Shown piece after piece: positions 7,501 to 13,820 of a stretch of 20,566 nucleotides of DNA. The DNA is from a virus. How positions within the stretch are numbered: the stretch's first letter is position 1; each line of letters opens with the position of its first letter. The translations under genes and the position numbers were made by a program. Below the pieces are notes generated by a model. It did no database searches and was not told the origin of the DNA. It saw nothing but the letters and a program-made list of their open reading frames with translations. The stretch is from positions 1 to 20,566 of the IMG/VR virus record IMGVR_UViG_3300023444_000012. One strand, written 5' to 3'.

Positions 7501-7942
7501 CCTCTTTATCCCAGATAGTAAAATCTACTACCGCACCTTTTACGGCTGCCTGCTTTAATTGCCCCACCTTAGTTGTGGCGCTACCATAGCCCCTCAGTAA
7601 CATAAATGAGGATATAAAGCGGGAAAAGCCTTCTGTGACATGCCCTGGTGTGGTATCAAGCTTACCACTATTTTCTAGTAAATAATCCATCCAAGGTGTC
7701 TTTCTTTCCATTCCTGTTACATCTGCTAAAAGGTTTGCTGCATTTTTAACCGCATTCATAGGGCCTTTTGCAACACCTTGTACTATATCAAGAGCGTACT
7801 CGCCAATACCTGGATCAGCCTTTACCTCCGCATTACGCGAGGAGAAATAAGCTTCAGCCGCAGCTGCCGTTTCGTTTTGTTGCGTTTCAAAATAAGTTTT
7901 AATCTCATCTTCATTACTTTCGTTATTCACCTCAGTGGTCAT
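4538..7942 (-). CDS. Large internal virion / DNA ejection protein, gp16-like
   Basis: At 1134 residues this is the largest protein of the window and occupies the place of T7 gp16 (about 1318 residues). It probably sits in the internal core of the head and is ejected to form part of the channel across the cell envelope. The N-terminus is polar and acidic, residues 180-200 contain a short hydrophobic patch, and the region near 850-950 alternates hydrophobic helices with conserved-looking Gly/Pro segments. The C-terminal 200 residues are charged and likely coiled coil. I do not see the lytic transglycosylase catalytic motifs (such as GAMGLMQ) present in T7 gp16. Assignment rests on size, order after gp14/15-like genes and general resemblance. 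Confidence 0.7.
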   Translation of the reverse strand: MTTEVNNESNEDEIKTYFETQQNETAAAAEAYFSSRNAEVKADPGIGEYALDIVQGVAKGPMNAVKNAANLLADVTGMERKTPWMDYLLENSGKLDTTPGHVTEGFSRFISSFMLLRGYGSATTKVGQLKQAAVKGAVVDFTIWDKEDGRLTTMLADHGVDNVVVNYLKSDPNDSVFEDKFKHALEGIGLGVSVDVLLNITKIYRGAKEKLWAKHDNPDAVAQAVDDMHEAGELLPKPKTDDIVNPQPEGFTKAKFEETVVTVDGVKPPEVAFNYEKILKGLDESLHDEAQYILENITKSQDFIKFAKTGVKPHDITVKQAKALEKKLGFDGTLELATKTVKDAQKLDAQLIVLKRAMSGRLEHLSQIVKDAPDATDKVALLNGLRELQTLHILTAGAKSLQQGGARVTSAGRIEIFPKAVLEKLDEIAETAPDVLKMEADKIINDVTAKKIHKLLKGVVDVESDITLHRVMKGLDKKDHWLKKTINVLTEVRLTSLLSGPVTLGRNIAGNYFVRKASNLEYRMAGVIGKMRNDVDRFKSDEIEALTHGSLHQSYETVKGFFKAIQQLPKGTKAYEDALEEGYLDFYQKYDTGSYRAISKEYLLSNTDTPIRQFVGQTIDGIGALIRTPYQALGITDDMFKRVIYGSEIKYIGTREANIRGLQGVEKQNFIKEFYAAHEALFLKGKGADALSEAEQALIKKYIAPNKGKWHTEAIERSREGTFQEELRLHDGNGINKGLYHIDKAIKAIPGGQWVIPFYRTPVNLMKWVGRRTPGLHKLSQRMMDDIAAGGRRKALAESRLVMGSSLYAISGMLAYNGMITGSAPANERAAWKAAGIAENSIYNPFTEEWVPFNGLDPVGTFLGLAAEINMFITDMERRGLNNVEGYQENLDELTGALVVGFSNQIVNKMWMKSFDELLSWTKGENPKYAEKTAATFIPFSSLANFVQNGEGDNLKEAIGLFEQVKKRFAPDTLRDQLDIFGKSQTLTSFLGMRTREPKNTPIREELMRLKMNIGKMDDRIMFESAEIQLEAEDHWKMRRLLDSHAHIEERLDKLITSSKYKNMPDGIDFDKKGTKKHAIKSYFADQKNKVKKLYIKRNPDRLKELKADLMEKIGTLRNQREGLYDTWLEKGAE

Positions 7943-7950
7943 GAGTACTC

Positions 7951-9630
7951 CTAATCAAATAAGTTTTTTAGTGCTTCCCAGACGCCAGTGCCCTCAGGCT
8001 CTTCTGACGCACCTTGTTTTAAGCTATCAAAGTATTGATCATACGCCTTAACTTCGTCAAGTGTAATCTCATTAGCTAATACAGCATCTTGCAAGGTACG
8101 GGTAGTATCTTTTTTAATTACATCTATCTTATCGATAGTAGTTTGCAATTCAGGTGTTAATTCTACAGCAGGCTTTGCCTCTTTTTTGTCGTCCTTTTTA
8201 TCACCAACACCAAAGTCTACGCCTGGGAAGGCTTTTACTACAGCTTGAATAATTCTGGTGCTCTCAGCGTTTGCCTCATTTAGTGGTGGGTTAGCCCCAT
8301 CATTATTCTCAGCGTACTCAATGACGTACTGATTCCACAGTTGGGAAGCCATTTTACCTTTAGCTGGACCATCATCTTCTAAGAAGCCGCCAAAAGCGTC
8401 CTGTTGCGCCACACTTTTCATTAACCATTTTTCAGTATCTTTAATACCTGCCGCCAAAGCCCGCTTAGAGGTATCTAGTAGAGCCTCTTCTTTCTTCAGG
8501 GCTAAGCTTTGAAGCTCTCTATAATCTTTTAAAGACAGATTAGCCTTTACTGTAGGATTAGAGAGGTCGGCGCTAGACATATCACCTTTTGTCACACGCG
8601 CTTTATACGAGGTATATAGATCAGGGGTTGAACGCCCTGCAAATCCTTTAATATCTAGTGATTCATCAATTGCATCTCGTGCAGTCTGGTAATCAGAGAC
8701 GGACATTAGGTGAGCATTCTCTGCTAACCTAACCTCCATAGCTGCCAAATCTGAAGGAGAGGTTGCAGGGTCATAAGCTAATGTTAATGCAGCTTTAGTT
8801 AAATCAGCGCTTACTTTAGCATTAGCGGCTTTCTCTGCCGTATTTCTAGCGCTGGTTAGTACCCTAAGAGATGCTTCTACACCATCAATCTCCTTACCAT
8901 AAGTAGGGTGATCTGCGTACGATACACCATCAGGTGTAACAATCTTTAAATATTTATCTATAGCGCCTTGCCAATCATACGAAGGGTCCTGCTCTGCTAA
9001 GTTCTTAACCATCGCACCAACAGTATCAATATAAAGTTGGCCTGAAGCGGCATTACCCAAGTCTAGCTGCGAGTTCTTAATAGTATCTAACAAAGCTAAA
9101 GGTGTTGACCCTTGCTCAAAATCTGCTTGGATAAGTTCAATAATAGTATCTGTATTATCTAATGTAAATTCATCAAAAAGTTTCTTTTCATTCGTTGCAT
9201 TATAGGTATCTAAGCGATTACCCATAGCAGCAGCAAACCCATTAAAATAGTCTGCATGTACATTATCATTATCTGCGCTTAGTTGATCAACAATACCCTT
9301 AAAACCACTTGCTAGAAAACCCTTTCTTTGCGCAGGTGCTAACTTCTCTGCTTCCTTAAGAAGAACATAAGCCTTACTGTTACCTGCCCTATTACCTAGT
9401 GAGCGTTGCTTAATCGCTTCGCGCTTAGCATTCTTCTCACCATGTGTTTGTAAAATATCAGCTGCACCCTTAGCCGCTAAACCTACTGCCTCTAGCAGCA
9501 CAGAACTATCACTCTGTAAGGGTGTTACTGTAGGCGCTCGCATACTTTTACTAACACCACTTGTTAATTGACCTAGTGGTGTCGCAACACCTGCTGTTTT
9601 TACTAAATTTACTCTCTGTTCTCTTGGCAC
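7951..9630 (-). CDS. Internal virion protein, gp15-like
   Basis: A 559-residue, alanine-rich and predominantly helical protein between the gp14- and gp16-like genes, the place of T7 gp15 (747 residues). It likely forms part of the internal core and ejection tube. There is a Lys/Asp-rich stretch near 475-490 followed by a helical C-terminus. Start is GTG at 9628-9630, with GGAG eight bases upstream; there is no ATG nearby that keeps the N-terminal MPREQRVNLVKTAGV-type segment, which is common at the start of such proteins. It is shorter than T7 gp15. No catalytic motif is visible. Confidence 0.7.
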   Translation of the reverse strand: MPREQRVNLVKTAGVATPLGQLTSGVSKSMRAPTVTPLQSDSSVLLEAVGLAAKGAADILQTHGEKNAKREAIKQRSLGNRAGNSKAYVLLKEAEKLAPAQRKGFLASGFKGIVDQLSADNDNVHADYFNGFAAAMGNRLDTYNATNEKKLFDEFTLDNTDTIIELIQADFEQGSTPLALLDTIKNSQLDLGNAASGQLYIDTVGAMVKNLAEQDPSYDWQGAIDKYLKIVTPDGVSYADHPTYGKEIDGVEASLRVLTSARNTAEKAANAKVSADLTKAALTLAYDPATSPSDLAAMEVRLAENAHLMSVSDYQTARDAIDESLDIKGFAGRSTPDLYTSYKARVTKGDMSSADLSNPTVKANLSLKDYRELQSLALKKEEALLDTSKRALAAGIKDTEKWLMKSVAQQDAFGGFLEDDGPAKGKMASQLWNQYVIEYAENNDGANPPLNEANAESTRIIQAVVKAFPGVDFGVGDKKDDKKEAKPAVELTPELQTTIDKIDVIKKDTTRTLQDAVLANEITLDEVKAYDQYFDSLKQGASEEPEGTGVWEALKNLFD

Positions 9631-9650
9631 CTCAGTGTCTCCTTTTAGTA

Positions 9651-10226
9651 TTAATTACCATATATCTGTAGACCTCTTTTGTGGCCTTCAGCGTAGTCTT
9701 TATCATAAGCACTAGATTTTGGTGCTGACTTACTCGCATAAGTCTCACCTTGTTGATAGCCGCCTGCCGCAGCTGCTCCAATACTCAAGGCAGCTGCAAG
9801 ACCGCCTTTCTTATTTCGTTCAAGGCCTTGAATTTGCCCTTTAGTATTTAACCAATCCATATCAGCCTGCATTGCTACATTCAATACATCACTTTCTGAT
9901 AGGGATATAACAGAGCCTTGAATAAGCCCTTCCTGCATATACACATTAGCAATATTCTTAAAGGGACTAGCACCTGCCACACCACTTTCTGCCCCCATGA
10001 CTCTAGCCGTAGAAGCTTCTCGTTTCTTTTCGCGGGTTAGCTGAGCAAGGTCCATCTCGGTTTTACCCTTAATATCCTCTTCCTCCGCAATACCCATTTT
10101 TTGGGTTGCCCTTAGGGCCTCCGCTTCTGCTGTTTGTGCATCGGCGGCATCCCTATTTGTTTGACCAATCTCAGAGGCTTTAGCTACGCCTGCTACGATT
10201 GCCATTATAGTTGCTGGATCACACAT
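9651..10226 (-). CDS. Internal virion protein, gp14-like
   Basis: A 191-residue protein very close in length to T7 gp14 (196). It begins MCDPATIMAIVAG, a short hydrophobic N-terminus preceded by Met-Cys as in T7 gp14. It continues with a long Ala/Glu/Gln-rich helical region at 25-125 and ends in a glycine/alanine-rich patch at 138-156 and a polar tail. T7 gp14 is ejected first and inserts in the outer membrane. The ATG overlaps the last codons of the gp13-like gene (TATGTGTGA), so the two are translationally coupled. Confidence 0.75.
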   Translation of the reverse strand: MCDPATIMAIVAGVAKASEIGQTNRDAADAQTAEAEALRATQKMGIAEEEDIKGKTEMDLAQLTREKKREASTARVMGAESGVAGASPFKNIANVYMQEGLIQGSVISLSESDVLNVAMQADMDWLNTKGQIQGLERNKKGGLAAALSIGAAAAGGYQQGETYASKSAPKSSAYDKDYAEGHKRGLQIYGN

Positions 10227-10698
10227 AATAATCTTCCTTTCTTAATTCAAACTTATAAAAAGGTATATCTGGGTCTTCCAATATATACGCTTTGCCATTA
10301 AATCGAGCCCCTATTTTTTTTAACCACCTAACTGATAGCTTATGCTCTACTGAGACATAGTTAGTTATACTTGAGTACTTCTTGAGTAAGTGAACGACGA
10401 CGTCTATGGAGTATCTAGTGAAATCCCACTTGTACTCACTAATTCTATCATCTGTTAATAAATATCCAATGCCTACGCCTTTCTTAGGGCTATCTACAGC
10501 TCCAAATATGCCACTCACCGTACCATTGTACATAATTAGATACATAGTACTCTTGTACCTATTTACGGCTCTCTGGAGGACCCTACGATACCCAAAGCCA
10601 TTAGCAGCTTCTACCTCACGCCTATCAAACTCTTTTATTTTTAAGTTGATAATTTCGTGGTAATATTTGTCTTCAAATAGAATAATCTCAATCTTCAT
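10219..10698 (-). CDS. gp13-like virion assembly protein with GNAT-like fold
   Basis: A 159-residue protein. Its C-terminal part, NYVSVEH then VRWLKKIGARF at 113-133, parallels the T7 gp13 segment that reads NYVWVGN and IRFLKTIGAVF, and is typical of acetyltransferase-like folds. T7 gp13 is needed for internal core assembly; enzymatic activity is doubtful. The order 13-14-15-16 matches T7. The ATG at 10696-10698 lies inside the end of the upstream small membrane protein gene (11-base overlap), and a run of purines before it can serve as ribosome site. Confidence 0.65.
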   Translation of the reverse strand: MKIEIILFEDKYYHEIINLKIKEFDRREVEAANGFGYRRVLQRAVNRYKSTMYLIMYNGTVSGIFGAVDSPKKGVGIGYLLTDDRISEYKWDFTRYSIDVVVHLLKKYSSITNYVSVEHKLSVRWLKKIGARFNGKAYILEDPDIPFYKFELRKEDYYV

Positions 10699-10888
10699 AG
10701 GGGGTTACCTCAATCTGTACATCCAGCGTGCCATCTTCATTCTCGTCCACTTCCCAAGTAAGCCTCTCTTCATACAAACAAACTATAGTGTCTACCATAG
10801 CTTGTTGTGTAGCGACCTTCTTAGTGTACCACCAAGTGTGGATTAGCGCTGCTGCAAATACTACATAAGTTATCCAGATATATTCCAT
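10688..10888 (-). CDS. Small single-span membrane protein
   Basis: A 66-residue protein with one hydrophobic helix at residues 4-20, a lysine pair just after it and an acidic C-terminus (40-66). The likely topology is N-out or N-in anchor with a soluble acidic tail. A GGGGGA ribosome site precedes the ATG. It overlaps the gp13-like gene. I do not recognise the family; size and place suggest an accessory membrane or lysis-timing protein, but nothing in the sequence decides this. Confidence 0.65.
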   Translation of the reverse strand: MEYIWITYVVFAAALIHTWWYTKKVATQQAMVDTIVCLYEERLTWEVDENEDGTLDVQIEVTPYED

Positions 10889-10904
10889 ATTCCCCCTAGT
10901 AAGA

Positions 10905-11057
10905 TTAAAGTTTAATTTTTAAAGGACCAAATAAGTTATTGTCTTTTTTCTTCTTCTTTTTCTTATCTTTATCATCGGGGATAAAGCGTGTATTGCCATC
11001 CTTATCTGTTTCTAAACGACCATATTGAATCTTTACGCTATCTTTTTTCTTACTCAT
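10905..11057 (-). CDS. 50-codon lysine-rich hypothetical protein
   Basis: A short gene that is easily missed. It starts at ATG 11055-11057 after AAGGAAC and ends with TAA at 10905-10907, filling the gap between its neighbours. The product begins MSKKKDSVKIQYGRLETD, carries a central GNTRFIPDD and then a run of about seven lysines interrupted by Asp, ending in NLFGPLKIKL. The clear ribosome site, tight fit between neighbours and non-random protein all support it. The basic tract could bind nucleic acid or acidic partners. Function unknown. Confidence 0.7.
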   Translation of the reverse strand: MSKKKDSVKIQYGRLETDKDGNTRFIPDDKDKKKKKKKDNNLFGPLKIKL

Positions 11058-11080
11058 AATTGTTCCTTATTATTTTAAAT

Positions 11081-11341
11081 TTAATTATCACACTTACCGC
11101 CCATCTTACTAAAGAGCTTACCAATAAGAGATTTAATCTCAGAGATGTCCTCTTTAATATCTGCCTTGAACTCTTTCTGTTCTTGGTGATAATCTTCCTT
11201 AAGTACATAAGTATGTGGTAGGCTCTGCTTACAAGTATTATGCTCCTTCTGAATATCCTTGAGGTCCTGTGAGATACTATGAAGGAAATACCCTAGCATC
11301 GTGACCATTATTGTTAATCCATATAATCCTATATCTTCCAT
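11081..11341 (-). CDS. Membrane-anchored coiled-coil protein (spanin/XhlA-like layout)
   Basis: An 86-residue protein with an N-terminal transmembrane helix at residues 5-24 and a charged helical region from 25 to 78, with Lys/Glu/Asp in heptad-like spacing, then GGKCDN at the C-terminus. This plan is common among phage proteins described as XhlA-like or as inner-membrane spanins. The ribosome site AAGGA lies eight bases before the ATG. It stands apart from the main lysis genes at 2.9-4.3 kb. Role in lysis is possible but only inferred from architecture. Confidence 0.65.
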   Translation of the reverse strand: MEDIGLYGLTIMVTMLGYFLHSISQDLKDIQKEHNTCKQSLPHTYVLKEDYHQEQKEFKADIKEDISEIKSLIGKLFSKMGGKCDN

Positions 11342-11377
11342 CGCAATCCTTATCTATATAAGTAAATAATAGTACTC

Positions 11378-11755
11378 CTATTCTGTTGGTTGTTCACTTA
11401 AAGCTGCCCAGTCTTGTACTTCCTCATCCCACATGTAATAACTTCCATCGGTAGGGTAAGGTATAGGTGCTTCCCATTGATACTCGGCATTTAATACCCA
11501 AGAAGTAAAAGGCTTTGGTGAAATAAATTTATCAAGTTTTTCATCATATCTACCGCCAGGGTCTGCCACTCCTCTATCACCAATTTCATCAGTTAGTGTT
11601 TCTGCTACCCAATATGGATATAAAGTTACTTCTTCAAGATGTGCTATTCCAACACTTTCTAATGGGTTGCCATTTTCATCTTGTGTATCTTCATCATCAA
11701 CCGCAACAACTGTTAACACTTTATAGTTTAATCCTATTTTTGCAAAACTTGCCAT
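11378..11755 (-). CDS. Conserved virion/adhesin-associated protein (marine phage family)
   Basis: A 125-residue protein of a type I recognise as frequent in cyanophages and other marine phages. It has MASFAKIGLN at the start and DENGNPLESVGIAHLEE near residues 25-42. Aromatic/proline-rich blocks PKPFTSWVLN and the repeated W..P.PYPTDG..Y.WDEE follow at 80-112. Its role is not established; it is usually found with tail fibre genes, as here, following the glycine-rich adhesin by eleven bases. It may be a capping or assembly partner of the adhesin. Start is ATG 11753-11755 with GGGATAAG upstream. Confidence 0.7.
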   Translation of the reverse strand: MASFAKIGLNYKVLTVVAVDDEDTQDENGNPLESVGIAHLEEVTLYPYWVAETLTDEIGDRGVADPGGRYDEKLDKFISPKPFTSWVLNAEYQWEAPIPYPTDGSYYMWDEEVQDWAALSEQPTE

Positions 11756-11766
11756 AATCTTATCCC

Positions 11767-13197
11767 TTAACTTGGTGGTAGTTTATATCTAAAAATTACA
11801 ATACCTTTGGACGATTTCGTAGCACTCCTGCCACCACCACCATTATTCTCAGTAAAACCACTGCCTGGGGATTCTGTAGTATTATTACCATAGGCTCCGC
11901 CATTACCACTATTAGTCCAAGAGCTATCTTCGCCACTACCACCACCTGCACCACCACCAGCATACCAAGTATCTGTGCCAGTAATATCTAGTTTCAACCC
12001 ATCACCACCTTGCCCTTGGTATCCAGCTTCAGAAGCACCACCACCACCACCAAAGTTCGTCTCATTTCCACCCCAGCCAGTACCGTGATAAACACCTCCA
12101 CCAAATCCTTCATCTTGCGTGCCATCTCCAGGGTAATCATTTTTGCCTGCACCACCACCAGAGCCTCCATTTCCACCCGCTTCGGCAGTACTATTATTCC
12201 ATTGGTCGTTATGTCCACTACCTCCTCTGCCTCCACCAACTGTTGTAACTAGGGTTGTTGTACCTTGTTTAATGTTTGATGAAATCCCATCTCTACCATC
12301 AAAGCTATTTGTTGGTCGACTAGCTCCAATATTAACAGCATAGCTTGTATTATCTAATACCATAAAACCATTTTCAGCTACGCTATCCCCGCCAGAAATT
12401 AAGGCATAAGAGGTGCGTAACCCACCGCCACCACCACCACCAGAGCCGTCGCTATTGTTTCCTCCCTCACCGCCAGAACCACCAGAGGCCACTACTAAGT
12501 AGGTTACCGGGAGTGTGCCACCTACTTGTACCACAAATGCGCTACTACCAGTAAATTTATGTATTTTTTCATCAGCACTTGAATGAGAACAAGCAACTAC
12601 ATTATTATCATCATCAACACAGATAATTGTTCCACCAGTAGCTTCTGTATATACAACCGCTTTTAGCATTAAGCCATAAGTTTCAGATATAGTGGAATGT
12701 CCATATTTATCAGTTACTTTTATCTTAAAAGTCATCTCAGTATCATCTGCAAGGTTAGCATCAACATTCATATATAATGCCGCGCCATTTACTCCACCAG
12801 ATTGACCAAAACTGGCTATATTAGTAGCATCACCACCAATTTCAACAACTGAATAACTAAAGTCAGTAGAAGTAAAAATAGTATCATTATCACCAGAAGC
12901 AGAACCAGACCATACAACCTTACTTTGAGTATTAAGAAAAAACTCACCAAGATGGTTGTTTGCTGCGCCCGTACCAGTATTTACTGCTGATTGGCCTTCT
13001 CCAACGTCTGTTATTGGATTAAATCTTTCATAAACTATTCCAGAAACGTCCGGGTCTACGTTAACTTGAGGATATAAAGATTCAATTTCGTCATTAACGT
13101 CATTAAGATTCCAGATTCCAGAAGCTGATTTTGAAGAAGCATCACGACTATCTGGCACGATTCCTTTGCCAATTAATCCGCCTCTTTTTCTGCTCAT
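11767..13197 (-). CDS. Glycine-rich adhesin-like protein, probable receptor-binding protein
   Basis: A 476-residue protein in three parts: a short basic N-terminus with SGIWNLNDV (26-34), a beta-rich middle (50-225) with an Ig/cadherin-like look (TFKIKVTDKYGHSTISETYGL), and a glycine-rich C-terminal half (235-465). The last half begins with TYLVVASGGSGG and has many GGG blocks, ending GIVIFRYK, the usual closing strand of this glycine-rich domain. Comparable glycine-rich domains form polyglycine-II bundles at the tips of gp38-type phage adhesins and bind receptors. It follows the fibre and overlaps the preceding gene by one base (TAATG). I infer host recognition; direct evidence is architecture and context only. 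Confidence 0.7.
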   Translation of the reverse strand: MSRKRGGLIGKGIVPDSRDASSKSASGIWNLNDVNDEIESLYPQVNVDPDVSGIVYERFNPITDVGEGQSAVNTGTGAANNHLGEFFLNTQSKVVWSGSASGDNDTIFTSTDFSYSVVEIGGDATNIASFGQSGGVNGAALYMNVDANLADDTEMTFKIKVTDKYGHSTISETYGLMLKAVVYTEATGGTIICVDDDNNVVACSHSSADEKIHKFTGSSAFVVQVGGTLPVTYLVVASGGSGGEGGNNSDGSGGGGGGGLRTSYALISGGDSVAENGFMVLDNTSYAVNIGASRPTNSFDGRDGISSNIKQGTTTLVTTVGGGRGGSGHNDQWNNSTAEAGGNGGSGGGAGKNDYPGDGTQDEGFGGGVYHGTGWGGNETNFGGGGGASEAGYQGQGGDGLKLDITGTDTWYAGGGAGGGSGEDSSWTNSGNGGAYGNNTTESPGSGFTENNGGGGRSATKSSKGIVIFRYKLPPS

Positions 13198-13541
13198 TAG
13201 CTAATCTCCTCGTAAGAAATAACAATTTCTAAGTCGCCAGCATTATCTGTATAACCAGTTAGTGCTTGTCCTTCTTCAAGGTATATTGCTTCGTTTTTAC
13301 TGATTGCAATTAGGGTTGAATTAGCAGGCACAGAAACTTCTTTAATTAAGAAGAATGCATCAAACTTTAATGTTGCTGGTGCTGCCGTTGCATTATCTAC
13401 ATTTGATATGTAAACTGAATTTATCTTTAGCACCTTTCCACTCTCAGCTACGTTTTCTACTAAATCAACATCACCAGCAGAAGTTGCTAATACTTGTGCA
13501 AATGTTTTGCCGTTAATCGTTACTACGTCTAATATATTCAT
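13197..13541 (-). CDS. Small beta-type virion protein
   Basis: A 114-residue protein rich in predicted beta strands, with INSVYISNVDN at 41-51, VPANSTLIAISKNEAIYLEEGQ at 76-97 and an ending LEIVISYEEIS. I know this pattern as a frequent virion-associated protein of marine phages, encoded near fibres; its role is not established. A collar, tail-tip or fibre-binding function is plausible. The ribosome site GGAG is seven bases before ATG 13541, and the stop overlaps the adhesin start. Confidence 0.65.
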   Translation of the reverse strand: MNILDVVTINGKTFAQVLATSAGDVDLVENVAESGKVLKINSVYISNVDNATAAPATLKFDAFFLIKEVSVPANSTLIAISKNEAIYLEEGQALTGYTDNAGDLEIVISYEEIS

Positions 13542-13553
13542 ATTATTCTCCTA

Positions 13554-13775
13554 TTACCCGAATACCATTGCCATAGCAATTGATTTACCTATTGAAACAC
13601 CGCCACCGCCACCACCACCACCAGCAGAAGCCCCAATTTCAAAGACGGTCGTACCATCAGATGAGTACAACTTTTGGTCTGTTGTATTGATAGCTAGCTC
13701 ACCTTGAACAATATCGTTTGTATCTGGAACGTTAGCAGCTATTGTTGAGCGTTTTAATTTAATTATGCTTGACAT
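13554..13775 (-). CDS. Short fibre-tip module with glycine linker
   Basis: A 73-residue protein. Residues 1-48 (IKLKRST, then PDTNDIVQGELAINTTDQKLYSSDGT) form a module widespread in phage fibres and reminiscent of the N-terminal domain of major tropism determinant-type proteins. A pure glycine linker follows at 52-59 (eight glycines after SAG), then VSIGKSIAMAMVFG. In other phages the module is often fused inside a long fibre, so here it appears as a separate subunit after the stalk gene. GGGAG precedes the ATG. Confidence 0.65.
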   Translation of the reverse strand: MSSIIKLKRSTIAANVPDTNDIVQGELAINTTDQKLYSSDGTTVFEIGASAGGGGGGGGVSIGKSIAMAMVFG

Positions 13776-13794
13776 ATATATGTCTCCCTTAAAT

Positions 13795-13806
13795 GCTTAT
13801 ATAAGC
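13795..13806. other. 12-bp palindrome GCTTATATAAGC between fibre genes
   Basis: A perfect 12-bp palindrome occupies the 45-base gap between the fibre stalk gene and the tip-module gene. Related TATATAAG/TATATTAGGG strings occur in the capsid leader (19045-19054), in the gap before the 86-residue gene (11355-11362) and in the left end (401-410). It could be a phage promoter element or operator. The AT-rich background makes chance matches likely. Confidence 0.3.
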
Positions 13807-13820
13807 GGGTTAAAAATTGT

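Noticed and set aside
11767-13775. Diversity-generating retroelement linked to the Mtd-like tip module
   Set aside because: No reverse transcriptase, no template/variable repeat pair and no accessory gene is present in the window; the module is merely a common fibre domain.
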